Origin: Polyporus tsugae
Taxonomy: Eukaryota; Basidiomycota; Agaricomycetes; Polyporales; Polyporaceae
DNA length: 64,000 nucleotides
Direction of reading: 5' to 3'
Assembly: GCA_024305745.1 (NCBI GenBank)
Contig: JAHRBS010000008.1
Span: forward strand, 1,116,001 to 1,180,000
The stretch's first letter is position 1. Each line of letters opens with the position of its first letter. Below are positions 45,960 through 57,472 of this stretch, piece by piece. The notes beneath the pieces are model-generated. The model saw only the letters and a list, made by a program, of their open reading frames with translations. It was not told where the DNA came from and did no database searches. The position numbers were made by a program, and so were the translations under genes.

Positions 45960-47805
45960 CTACGTTACGCGCACGGGTACTCTTGCGCGTACTTGGTCCT
46001 GACCAAATATTACGGAGACCTCGAGGTAGTACTGTTCGCAATGTCGACAGTCAGCCGAAGTAAAAGCGAGGTTTTATGGCCAGCGGAACGTACCTTGACT
46101 CTCAGGCCAGACCAGTCGAACGCAGGAAGCAAATGCTTATCCAACTGCATCTTGCCTTTGTACAAGCCATCTGGTAGTGACTTGTGTGCTTCCAACGACG
46201 GATGTTTGTGCCCAGGCTCGCATCGGTATCGTGGTCGCTTCGGGAAGCCGATCGACACATCCGTTTGCAGAGCGCGTGACTCCGACATCCCAGGCGAAGG
46301 AAGCTGTGGGAGCGGCTTGTCCCTCGTCTCACTGGGGCTCAGCACCTCCGAGAGCCGTGCTTGACTTGTTATGCGCTTCAGTGTCGGCCCTCGCACCATG
46401 GAGCCTGAACTCTTGACAACACGTTTGAGCAGCTTTCGCGATGAAACAGGCGACATGTCTGACTCGTCACTTGACGTCGAAGGTGTCGACGACAATGGCG
46501 TCGGGGTATAGCGGGGCGTTATGGAGTCGATGCGGACGTCGCGCAATAGCGAGACGGAGATGGTTGCATCAGCGGCTATCTCGCGTGCGAGGGTCGCGGA
46601 GCGTGGGTTTGTGGTGAAGACGACGAAGTACGATATTGAACTTGTGCGTGAGAAGTTGGCAGGATGGGGTATTGTGACCTACGAGATAGGTCGGAAAGGG
46701 AGAGGGATTGCCGTCAAGATCGGGCATCATCCGCCATCAGGATGTGTTGGGGACTTACGGCACAACTGAAGGGCAACGGTCGGTCCGGCTTCAGAGGAAT
46801 TTCCAGCCATGACTCCGGTTCCATTGCTGACCCATCGAGCGACCGGAAGCCATGATCGGGTTCATAGATGACCGGCGCTTCCACCCTATAACCGCAAAGA
46901 ATTTGCGAAGCCGAACGCAAGAGAACCGTTGTCAGCGGCAAACGCCCAGGAGGCCATGTTTGATAAAACTCACAATACCCGGTCACTCCCATCAGCAGCT
47001 TCCCAAACAGCCGTGACACTGTACGACACCTCCGCCCGCTCGACGCCTGCCCGCGCACGGGGCCCGCACTCGCCGGTCGCAACTGACGAGAACGTCGGCG
47101 GGAGTTCCTGACCGGACTGCTCGGGGCGCGGGATCTCGAACGCGAATGGGAACGGCCGCAGCGCACCGCGTGTCTTGTCTTGGCTCGGGCGGCGCTGTCG
47201 CGTGCGCACGCTAGCTGCGAACGCATCCCGGAGCGACGTGGTTGACCGAGGGCTGTCGAATTCCCCCGTCGTCCGCGATTCCGACGTCATGAAAAAGACA
47301 TGCCGGTTTTTCTCTACCCGCGAAGACTCCACGTAAGCGTCGGGGTCTGAGTGGCACATGTTGGGTGAGGTGTACAGGAAGCTGCCTGACAGCTGTTGAT
47401 GTGATCGGGGAGTGGTTGCGTTAGGGTAGGTGACAGGGACGAGCGATCAGGAGTACGCACGAAGATCGTCAACCGGCCTGGTGTGGCGCACAAGCTGACG
47501 TCGAGAAGGACCTTGCCTGAGACCTTGTCTTGCTCCCCGAAAACCGGGAGCGATCGAATGTCGTAGTTGGCTGCACGGTGTATTTTGACGGAAGGACTTC
47601 GCACATGGACCTCCAGCTGCACTGAGCTGAGGACCAAGACGCTCAAGTCAGTCATGATAACCGCAAGGAGGGGCCGAAGGGTAACTCACCGGAAGACCGA
47701 GTTATGAGGATAGTCAAGCTCTGTAGGATGCGATGTCGTGGCAGGCACCACAGCTCCTTGGGCAACATTAGGGTCAACGCGTAGGGTGGGTCGTCGAAGC
47801 ATCAT
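45960..47805 (-). CDS. Arrestin-like (alpha-arrestin) protein
   Basis: Exons join MMLRRPTLRVDPN with VQLEVHVRSPSVKIHRAAN and FGEQDKVSGKVLLDVSLC, the first strands of an arrestin N-domain. A basic, Ser/Arg-rich insert (DAFAASVRTRQRRPSQ) precedes PFPFAFEIPRPEQSGQELPP, the conserved N-domain core motif, and VSYSVTAVWEA. The C-domain reads PVIYEPDHGF, LRDVRIDSITPRYTPTPL and YYLEVSVIFGQDQVRARVPV, with the stop at 45960. Ser/Pro-rich linkers suggest phosphorylation. Alpha-arrestins recruit HECT ubiquitin ligases to membrane transporters; no clear PPxY motif was found, so the adaptor mode is uncertain. Confidence 0.75.
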
Positions 47806-49309
47806 GCAGTATGGTCATGCAGAGGTATCTGGACAGGCAGCACAGCGAAAGGGGGCCAAGAGGAAGAAGGTCAAGATAAGGAAGAAACAATGTTGAATGT
47901 CGGCCGACGGGTGGGCAAAGACATTCGAACGGTACCTCCGCATCGGTGTGCATGAGGCTTATATTCGCGCGCGAAGGAGGACCACCGAGACGGAACCGCG
48001 CTAGTGCAGGTCAGAAGAGTCGTGGTTTCCCATGGACATCGTGCCGCGGATCACTTAGCCGACTGCCACGCGAGAGACGACGCGCCTTCTGGTTGGCCAG
48101 CGTCCCGTTTCTGCCCAGTTCCCGCCCCCCTGCTCTGTCCCTGCTCGTCACGAATCATTGGTCACTTCGGGCTTCCCGTTTGGGCAAACAAGCCCGAATA
48201 ATGCGATCTAGGCACCTCGGCACTGGTCCAAGTTGGTATGTCGCGCTCGCACAGTCTGTGACGACCGCCGCCTTCGCTTTCTAGCAATGCCCGAAGCTCT
48301 CGTCCCAAGCTCTCATGCCATTCAGCCTTCAATTACTTGATGGAACGTTCACTTCCGCAATCTCCAGTTCGGAGCCTTGCGGCGGCTCTGCCACATACGT
48401 GGGCTACTTTGTTGAAACGCCCTCTCATGAAATCTATTGCGCTCAAGAAATTGATCAGAAGACATCTCCAGATGGATCTCGGTAATCGCCAGCGCTCCGC
48501 CTCGACTTACCCACGTTGCGGTGGAAGAGCGCGGGCAGCTCCACCAATCCTGACCTGATATAAATGCCGAACGCTACTCACCTTGTCCGCAGCAGGCCTA
48601 CATATCATGAGCGTTGAGTAGAATAAGTATGTATCGGATGCCTGACCTGGTTAACGTACGTACATCTTGAAAGGGCGGACTGCTAGGCCCGCACCTGTCC
48701 CAACTGGCATCCGGCCGTCTTTTCTCCAGCCGCCGGTGGGCATGATCATGTCTACGAACCCAAATCCTGTCAGTTCAAGAAAGCCAGGAGAATAGGCGAT
48801 CAGGTGAGGGGAATCGTCACCAGGAATGCAAGCGCGCGATGTTTCTCGGACGGTCGATGACGGCTTGTGCCCCGAAGGCTCAGGTTCCGGCGGCTGTATG
48901 CCGTGAAGTTCCCAAAGCTAGAAGGATAAGAAGCGTCGTCAAAATGAGGTAGCCACCGTTGGCAGAAAACCAGAAAGGCTGACCGATGATGGCGTGTATG
49001 TGAATGACGATATGACCGAAATCTTGATTCCATAAGAGCTGGGGCCAATGCCCGGCCGAGACTATAGCGGGTCGTACCTTGAGGACCGAGTGCACCAACC
49101 GATGATGAAGTTCCCGGAGAACGAGCCTGGTTCTAAAGGCCGGCATTCAATCAAACGTTGCAGTTGACATCGTCTAGCAGCGAGAGGAGCAGTCAACGTA
49201 CTGCAGAATGGCGCTGACCACCTATCTACGCACGTTATGTAAGGGCCGCCGGCAGTGATTGACGATAATGTTTACGCGCACGAGATGAGGAGAGACCCTA
49301 GTAGGCGTT
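47806..49309. other. Intergenic region, no recognised gene
   Basis: 1.5 kb upstream of the arrestin gene. Short frames only. One minus-strand frame (48880-49146) has a hydrophobic C-terminal stretch, but no start context, splice partners or domain. Confidence 0.45.
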
Positions 49310-49311
49310 TA

Positions 49312-49881
49312 CAGTAGACACCCTCTTAACGCATACCCCTCGGGAAGGGGTCCGTGGTATGTGTTATTAGGGGTCATGGGTTATGGGAGGCGTCGATATT
49401 AGGCGCCCACCAAGGGACGAGACTTCTGATTATAGGCGCCCACCATGTGGTGGAGTCGTTCGTACATAGGTGGTCTAACTAGACTAGTCTATCTAGTACG
49501 TGCAAAGAAGTCAGTGATTTCAGTAGGGACCATAATCGATTTGTTCTCGGCGCGACGAGCAAGGAGTTGAGATTTTCGCAATGCAAAAGTGGCTTCTAGG
49601 ACCTTAAGCCCTCTTTTGAGGATTTCGATCGCTTTCGGGGCCATAGGGAGGAGCGACAGGGGATTAAGGAACAATTTTATTCAACCGCAGCACCGTATGT
49701 GCCCAACAATTGAAATTACATAACGTCCAGGTATGCCTTTATCCCGGCCCGAAGGGGTATGCGTATGCGTTATCAGGGGATTATGCGTTTTCCCCCCTTC
49801 CCCAAGTCGGGAAAGGCCTCGAGCCATGCGTTATAAGGGGTTATGCGTTATGAGAAGTATGCGTTAAGAGGGTGTCTACTG
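49312..49881. mobile_element. 570 bp TIR element with TA target duplication, Tc1/mariner or pogo type
   Basis: Perfect 25-base terminal inverted repeats starting CAGTAGACACCCTCTTAACG run inward from both ends, and TA flanks each side (49310-49311 and 49882-49883). Subterminal motifs of the GCGTTAT/GGGGTTATGCG kind repeat near both ends. A 61-codon minus-strand frame (49489-49674) with a basic, Leu-rich stretch and a TEITDFFAR end may be a transposase remnant. The size and missing catalytic core make it a non-autonomous, MITE-like derivative that would need a transposase from elsewhere. Confidence 0.85.
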
Positions 49882-49883
49882 TA

Positions 49884-52800
49884 TCCATAGGCACTCGACA
49901 CAACATACGCGCGGGGGCGTTCCTGGCACCTGGTACCTATCTTTCCGGAAATTTTGTAAGCAGAAGTCCCCGAAGTAAATCAAAGGTTACCAAAGGGTCT
50001 CCGACATAATTTCTTACACATTACTCTTCTCCGACCCTCGACCCCGCACCAACTCCGAAGGTCAGAGCAACTCCCTGACCCGAACAGCAAAATCAGGAGG
50101 CCACAGTGTCAGAGTGCTAGAATGTTTTCGTCCTTCTGTTCATCCCGCACTCCGCAGCACGTATGAGACAGAGAGAACCACAAGCATGGTCACTTGACGG
50201 CGAAGAAGAGGTCTTTGAAGAGGGAAAACGCACTGTATGACATAGAGGTATGCACCATTCGTCATTCCATTCGCAGTCAAGCGACGCGGACGCGCGTTAC
50301 CGAGCAACATAGGATTCTAAGAATTGAGAAGCATGGTCATAATTGAAGCCTCTCTCGGATAAATGACGGAAAGCTCTCACTACCGGAAAACCGCTTTGCA
50401 TATATGCCGGGCGTTGGTGTTCCGTTTGCAGACGCCGGGTCTTCTGTAAATCGCCGCCGGCACTGGTGGATGGAACACATACTCCATATCTCGATGCTGT
50501 GGCGTCCTTCTAGTATTAGGGAGATACCGAAGGTGACATCACAAGACCTGAACGTGGGAGTATAGCGAGAGTGTGTCGGAACCGTCCTCTGGGGGGTCGG
50601 CCTGGGTCGGCGCGGTGTGACCACAAGACGCGTAGGGCGTGGCGCCATGGATGATTGAAGGTACTGCCAATGGGAGGATCCTCGCACCCCAAATTTGTCG
50701 GACTGGAAATTTTCGCTACCAGTACGTATAGTCCAGACATTCAGCGTTCGAGAGGCGAGGTCTCCAAGAAGAGAAGCATACCTTGAGTAAATCGTGGCGA
50801 CCTACCCCTGCATGGGATGGTGCAGGTACGCCGGAGATAAAACAAGATTACGGTTCAAAACATACTAATGGGCCCTAATTGTTGTGAGCAGGACGCGTCG
50901 ACCACGCCGAGGACGTCGAATGAATATCGATCCGTCGGAGGAAATATTCGGTCACAAGACGGCGCGTGGGAACAGACAGGCAATACAGGGAGAGAGGTCG
51001 TTCAGTAGCAACGAGGCAGCTAGCGTTAGGGGAAGTCGAAGAGTCGTCGTGTCCTGGGTACCGCATTATTGAGCTACTTGTTTCGTCGACCGCAAGCAAT
51101 TCTTGTCAAGGAACCGGGGTCTACAGTCGAAGGGATGAATTGAGGACAAGCGACTGTCCTTGTAAGGATACAGTGAGGGGCATCCACACTCTGTGAGCAT
51201 AAATGCTGTTGTTACACAGGAGTAGATGGTTTTTAGAACATTGCCAGGAGGGTACATTTGACATGAGACTTCTGCCGAACGTATGGTGAAAACACGGTTT
51301 AGGTCAGCCAGACTGAAGTACCTGGGGTAATCGTGGCGTTGCGAAGGCAAATTGATGCCTACGGAACAAACTCTAAGTCCGCGAGCGCGAGGCCCGAGGC
51401 AACCATAACAACGCCTCCAGAGTTCACATGGCCCGAGCCACCATGATTGGTGGGCGAGGTCGGGAGTATGTCGTGAATTGGTCGGGAGAGGATCTCTGGT
51501 TCCCGTTAATTATGTTCGTGCATGCCGACGGGAATTTCCGTGGATCGAGGAGACGGGGCCCCGTCGAGGGGCTATCAGAGTTTGGTCCCGCGGGACAATT
51601 ATCGATGATGTTCTATAGAACAATCATGTTAACACCTCGCATCCCAGAAAGGCATGTCACAGACAAACAAGGTGGCTCTTCTTAGTCATGCGGCTACACG
51701 CTTTGGCTAGTTAATGCCCGCCGGCATGGAACTGCAGAGGCATATTCTTTATTAAATGGGACTATATGCGGTAGAAACTGCACTCACCGGTTGTGATGTG
51801 GCTTTTCCTGGCTCATGAGCCTCATTGAACGACATTGTCCGTCATGGATAGCCTGCCCGTGGGTACGTCAGATGCAAGAACGCTTCCAAGACCACGGTTC
51901 GAGTAGCGGCGCTCAAACCTCGCAACATACGTTCCGGCATGGCGTTGGGAGGGATGTGAATTATACGCACCGACGAACGGCCTTCCGTGCAACTCCGTCC
52001 TCAATGCATCCTAGCCCGTTCTTTTCTCGAAGTCGTGGCCTCCCTACCACCGGGTGCTAGGCAAGGGACAGGGTGGAAACCGATGCAGAGCGTGCACCAC
52101 TGAATCTGAGTGCAGACGAGGATGATGGTGGTACTTACGAGACAGTGCGATCCAATACTAGCGCCCGATCGCTTTGGGTCCCAATTTGGCATCTGCTCGT
52201 GAAACCCCACAAGGGCAAGCAGCATTGAACCTTTGGAGGTGTCGTATAGGCTCTGAGAACGGATTTTTGCACCTATTGGAGGGCAAGATGGCCGAGTTTT
52301 GGAACATGGAGATCAGCAATCCACTCCGTAAACTTGGGGACAGCATTGAAAATCGTACCAGCCTCAAAGACTTCTCACGACTACCTCCATGACACATGTG
52401 CACCATATACCTACTGCCCTTGGAGGGACAGATCAGCCGTATAAGGCTTCATGAGAGTGGCAAGAAGTACGAGAACGGAAGATGTCAGTGTACTAGACAG
52501 GAGACAACACGTTTCTTGGAACTTCACCGGAGACGAAGGTTAACAGCGGTTGTCATGCTGCAATTGACCGACTGCCATCCAACGTTGGCTCTGTATAGTG
52601 AGGTGAGATGAAAGCATCCATCCCGGGCGCAGTCACTGAGTACAGTGCCCTGGGCCAACACACGATGCGCTGTGAGTAATTTCAGTGAAGAGAAGAGCAT
52701 CAAAAGTTCGTCGGAGAACTTACCGTCTCTCCGAAAGTTCACTAGTTCACTTCTGGGCCCCCGAGTTTTCGCTTATCAATGTTCGACGTTCAGCGCTGCT

Positions 52801-53302
52801 CACGTAGCAGGTTTTGTCTCATCGCCAGCGTCGCGCACAAATTTTGTCAGATGCTCTTGGTATGGCTAGCGCACGCCGAAGGTCACGTACCGGTCTTCCC
52901 AGATTCTCCTTCTGATCGAAGAACAGCGACGACCACTCCGGTACAACCAAACATTCAGACGTACCTACACGATACACCATGACGTTTACAATTGAGTTGT
53001 TTCTACCAATCCGCGTTCAGGACAAGCCCACGACTTCTTGCTTGCCTCCACTCCTGAACATACTACAATCGGTACACGGTCTTACAATATACCCACCGCG
53101 CTGGAGGCTTTGCGCCTTCTTGAGGGCTTCGCTTGGCGGGTTAAACGGATATTTTCACACTTGATGCCAACGTTCACATGAGCGACGGGAGCTATGGAAG
53201 GGAGAAGAGTCGTTCGCATTATGAATCGCGTGGTTTTCATAACGCTACATTAGGCGAGAACAACCTAGTTACCCTCGACAAACATGGAACCGTGAAAGGC
53301 GT
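49884..53302. other. Gene-poor region with exon-like fragments
   Basis: 3.4 kb without a recognised gene. Several minus-strand stretches look like exons of a decayed or unrecognised gene: VPEWSSLFFDQKENLGR near 52880-52940, TIFNAVPKFTEWIADLHVPK near 52285-52370, and an open frame at 52158-52406. Good GTAAGT/GTACGT donors occur beside some of them, but no continuous frame could be assembled. Confidence 0.35.
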
Positions 53303-54263
53303 CTAGTACCGGGCGGCAGCGGCTTGGCACTGTAGGGTTACAATGGGGAGAAGGGATTAGATGTCACTTCTTCAAACACATAAAAAGACGACAGTACTCA
53401 CAGCCTTCAGCTGCTCGAGATACCAGGAGCAAGCGTTGACGTCCGCCGATTCCAGGCACTTCGTAAACTCTGTCATGACAAACAACAGTCAGCGAGGTTC
53501 GATAGCCACGAGAAAACGCTCCGGGGGCCCAGACTCTTGCTTCTGCGGCAGCACCCTCAAGAACATTCATGCAATTCGACAGACCGGTAAGGCATGAAAC
53601 CCTTTTATTCGGTCGCACTGTGCTATGTGCCATAGTGCACAGATATTGGTTTCCGACAGATTCCATCGGTCTCGCCCCACATCTCAGACACGGGGCTCTA
53701 ACACAGACGGCGTACGTGCTTCACACGCCAGTCCGGCATATCCCGAACACATCCGTCGGACATAACGACCTCGGATCTGAAACGTATTTCCGTTCCCCAG
53801 GGCCCGCTGCACGGCAACCGACGGAAATGCGGAAGCACTCACCCTTCGCCTGGAAGTCACAGCTGATGCCCTGCTGGTGTTGCTGCTGCACGGGAGCAGC
53901 AGGGGCCTCCGGGGCGGCAGGCGTGGATGACGAGCCCCCGAAGAGCATGCTGGAGAGGCCGTGGCCGATCGTCGAGCCAACAGCGACCGAGCCGGCGGTG
54001 GCCGCCATCTGAGCGAGCATACCCGGTCCGCTGGACTGCGTCGCCGCCTGGGCCTGGGGAGGGACTGCAGGCGCCTGTGACGGATGGGGTGCGGTAGCAG
54101 GGTGGGGCGCGGCCGCCGTGTGCGCAGTGCGGGTCTGCTGGGACGCGGCAGGAGCTGGGGCGGGGCGAGCAGCAGGACGGCTGGAGCGCGACGAACGCTG
54201 TATAGTCGGGACCAATCAGCCGGTTGCTTGGAGAGGGAGAATTCGGGTTGCACTCACAGCCAT
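53303..54263 (-). CDS. MIX17: Twin CX9C mitochondrial protein, MIX17/CHCHD2-CHCHD10 family
   Basis: Four exons, starting with a 6-base exon (54258-54263, ATG GCT) and continuing at 54197. The N-terminus is Arg/Ser/Pro/Ala-rich ([20 protein letters not shown]), a usual basic start. The Gly-rich hydrophobic core reads [20 protein letters not shown] and [13 protein letters not shown]. Spliced exons give CDFQAKEFTKC and [11 protein letters not shown], an exact pair of CX9C motifs, ending QAAAARY at 53303. Such proteins are imported through the Mia40 route into the intermembrane space and relate to cristae and respiratory-chain upkeep. It is head to head with the mL45-like gene, 222 bases apart. 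Confidence 0.9.
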
Positions 54264-54406
54264 GGCGGTAGAAGAGGGTGCTGGTTGGGAGAAGGCAAGA
54301 GAGGTGGTGGTGGTACGCAAGCAAGGTATGCAGACGACGTTTCCACCGACAGCGACGCGCACAAAATCCTTGCCGAGCGGCCACGTCGCATAAGCGCTTC
54401 CTTCCC

Positions 54407-54411
54407 ATTGG
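54407..54411 (-). promoter_or_regulatory. CCAAT box between the two mitochondrial genes
   Basis: ATTGG on the plus strand (CCAAT on the minus strand) inside the 222-base shared promoter of MIX17 and the mL45-like gene. CCAAT is the HAP-complex site commonly found before respiratory genes. Confidence 0.4.
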
Positions 54412-54485
54412 CTGAGATAGCAGATTTGTTCCAGGAGTGTCCGGAACGCGCCGGCACGCTCTCCTCGCTGCTTGACACGGCGACC

Positions 54486-55722
54486 ATGTCCTTTTACGCG
54501 TCGCGCAGATGTCTCGACCTCGTCGGACGCGTCGCTGGAGGCCCTAACTCCCTCGCTCGTACCTGGTCTCTCACTTCCTCCGCGCTCGTCGTCCAGCGTC
54601 GCTGCTACGCTAGCCCTGCCGTCGCTCAGAAATCCAAGGCGAATGCAAACGCACCAACTTCCACCTCACGACCATCCGGAAAGGCACAGGCTTCCAAGGA
54701 TGCGACATCTGAGACCGCCAGAAAGGAACGGACGACGGAGGATGAGCTCAAGAGCGTCGAGACCCTCTACCGGATGTCGGAGACGAACGAGGTCGACGTT
54801 TCGTCCGCACCACTGGAGCTCATGGGTAAACTGCGCTTCATCTCTCAGCCTTTCGCGTTTTACTCACAACGGCAACAAGATGTTATGGTCCCTTCGTTGA
54901 CGTCGCAGAAGCAAGGCGCGACTCTCAGTGATCACCTGAGGGCATTTGTGCAGACCCAAAGGAATTGGATCTTCAATATCCGCTCGTACGTATCTTTCAT
55001 TCGTAGTGTGGTTCATTCTGTCATCAATCCTCCAACTCTACTTGTAGCTTGTACCGCATGGCGAAGGCCCACTCAATACCTGGGGTCAAGGTCAAGTCAC
55101 CATTGTCGATGCAACTCTTCTCCACCTCATCAACGAAGCCCACCGCTTGGCTGACCCCGTTCCGTCAAGCTGCGCTCGAGGTTTACAAGCAGGTTAACGA
55201 GGCCGTTGCTGCGTGAGTAATTCCGTCTGTTATTTTCTCCGCGCGCTCCTGACGTCACACAGCCGTGACGAGAAAACTATCAAGATCTTGTCGGCCAGTA
55301 CTCAGCAGAGAGCATACACAAAGCTCATCCGCTCCCAAGATCCTCGCTTCATCAACATTTGGAAGTTCCACGGAGAGCGCAATCCTTCCCGGGTAGTAAG
55401 CATCCGGGCCCTCGAGGCGTACTATGGGGCGAAAGCGCCCCGCATGGGCAGCAAGCTGGCGGTCCAGGCTGTTGTTCGATTTGACACTATGCAGGTACGT
55501 TGCCCCGCCGGTTCCTCGTTGAGCTCGTTTGATTTTTTCGGGAACCAGAGCGTGGAGACATACTCGAAAAAGACCGGTGCTCGCGTTGGAGAGACTCAGG
55601 CCAAGCCCGTCATCGAATACCTTGTGTTCCAGAAGCGCATGTGGTACGACTCACCATGGGTCATTAGAGATCGCCTATACGAAGGGCTAGATTCAAGATT
55701 CACCGTACCCCACAGTGCATAA
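54486..55722 (+). CDS. Mitochondrial ribosomal protein mL45/MBA1-like (Tim44-like domain)
   Basis: Four exons. The N-terminus MSFYASRRCLDLVGRVAGG and a following Arg/Ser/Ala-rich segment is a mitochondrial presequence. DELKSVETLYRMSETNEVDV leads into RNWIFNIRSLYRMAKAHSIP. The Tim44-like part has FRQAALEVYKQVNEAVAARD, KILSASTQQRAYTKLIRSQD, WKFHGERNPSRVVSIRAL and VVRFDTMQ, with a conserved strand VIEYLVFQKRMWYDSPWVIR. The stop is at 55720-55722. This matches mL45/MBA1, which anchors mitoribosomes to the inner membrane for co-translational insertion. Introns start near 54986, 55214 and 55493. Confidence 0.8.
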
Positions 55723-57386
55723 TCACTCACAATCCATTCATCTAATCATCCTCTCCTCCACAATCACTGATGGCTGCATCCCTACCACTTCTCCCTTTGG
55801 TGCGACGTTTCAGAGCCCCGGTCTCCCATCCGGCTTTTGCAGACGTGTTGGAATGTGGCAACCGACCGCCACAATGGCCGGTGGCTGACCGTTTGACGCG
55901 GTTCGTTTGTGAAGACCGACTGTCCACGTGACATGCGTGTTGGGTGCGACACAGGTTGGTTGTAAGCCCCGGAGTGGCTGACAATCACCAACGTCCCGCC
56001 GCGCCCGTGGTATAAATGCTGATACTTTCTAGCGTTTTCCCCGCAGCTCCCCACCTTCACCGGTGAGTGCTCTCGCCACCGAGGACATCCGCGCATCCTA
56101 CTTATACTCAGCGTTCTTCACTAGCCAACCCCACCCACACCTTCCTACCATCCCCGTCTCGGTTTCGACGGCATCCAGTTCTTGCAGTACTTGGATGCTG
56201 GGCGGCGCGGCCTCCAGTTGTCCAGAGCGGGTTGTACGAGGGCATACGACTCGTCGTATGCTTATCGGCAACCTCCCGTGTAACCGGCTCCTCAAACTCG
56301 AGCTGGCGCGCGGCTGGGCGTGGCTGGAGGTGGAGGGTAGGCAATTCAGATGGCAGAGCTAGCCGGAGCCTATCCTGCTCAGGCCCCTGGTCTGGAAACA
56401 GACCCGAGGCATGGCGCGTACCGAGCAGTCGACGTCGACGTCGATCCCTGGTGAGCATTATCATATTCGTATCCACATTTCATTCTGCTCGGCGCGCGCC
56501 CCAGGAGACATGGAGACGGGATGTTGGAAATGAGCGAGGAGCCCGACATCATTAGGTGTGGCGGGATGCCGTTCTCATGGTTGTGCTCGTTCTGTGTTCC
56601 TGTCTCACCCCTTCACTTCTGCAGGAACTTCCAATCTCGCCGCTGATGTTCGTTGATCTATCAACCCGGAATAGTTTCAAGGGACTTGGCCCTTTGTGCT
56701 TGTACCTTTGTTTCTTCGGTCGTGCGTTCTATGGTTTTATCCTTGAACTCCTCCCTCGCTTTCACCCCTTTCTCTAGCTCCTCTACCCAGGCCGTATTTG
56801 TTCTTGGCCGCTTCTTATCTCCCCTTCACGTTCTCTTCCGCCGACTCCTTTAGACGCTGGTCTCAGGTGGTTCGGCGGAAGGCAAGGTGAAGAGGCGAAC
56901 GTCCACTTTTATTCTATTCTTGAGTCCATCCTCGACTTCACAGCCATTCCCCCCTTTTCACCATCGGAATGGTCCGACTAGCATCAGCGACGAAGATAGC
57001 CTGCCGGTGGCTGTACGCGTGTCCAGACTTGGCTGGGCAGTGACGCCATGCCATTGTACTCCGTTTACAGGTACACCACAATAGTCTTGCACTCAAATTC
57101 CGAGCTCACATTTTGATGGACCATCGGCTATATAGCGTCTGCATCCCATCTTCACTCCGCCCCTACAACCCGCTGCCCATGGCATGCCATCGACCGAACT
57201 GTTGTCATTAGTCGGTGAGTGGGCGTCTATCGAACATTCCCAATACGCACCATTCCGAGAGGGCGTGTTGCCACGCGCCGACAACGCTGCCTAGCTGCAG
57301 GCTGGCTCCCGTCGCTCGAGCTTCTTCCCTGCTTCTTCTCCTTGGAGTCTGACCACGACCAGCGTCCAGGCAACGGAGCCGACTCC
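55723..57386. other. Intergenic region, no recognised gene
   Basis: About 1.7 kb with only short unsupported frames. A second TATA-like CTATATAGC lies at about 57128-57136. Confidence 0.45.
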
Positions 57387-57394
57387 TATAAAAG
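57387..57394 (+). promoter_or_regulatory. TATA box of the gene at 57473
   Basis: TATAAAAG 79 bases before the ATG at 57473, in a good position for the core promoter. Confidence 0.6.
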
Positions 57395-57472
57395 CGGCAT
57401 CCCAAAACGATAACTTGAAGCATTCCCCGCAACTCACTCCAGCATCCGACGACGTCTAGGCAGCCTGCTACG

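Noticed and set aside
48880..49146. 88-codon frame with a hydrophobic end
   Set aside because: No start context, partner exons or family match; not supported as a gene.
54084..55154. 356-codon plus-strand frame running through the MIX17 antisense into the mL45-like gene
   Set aside because: The first part is antisense to MIX17 coding exons; only the part from 54486 has protein-like features.
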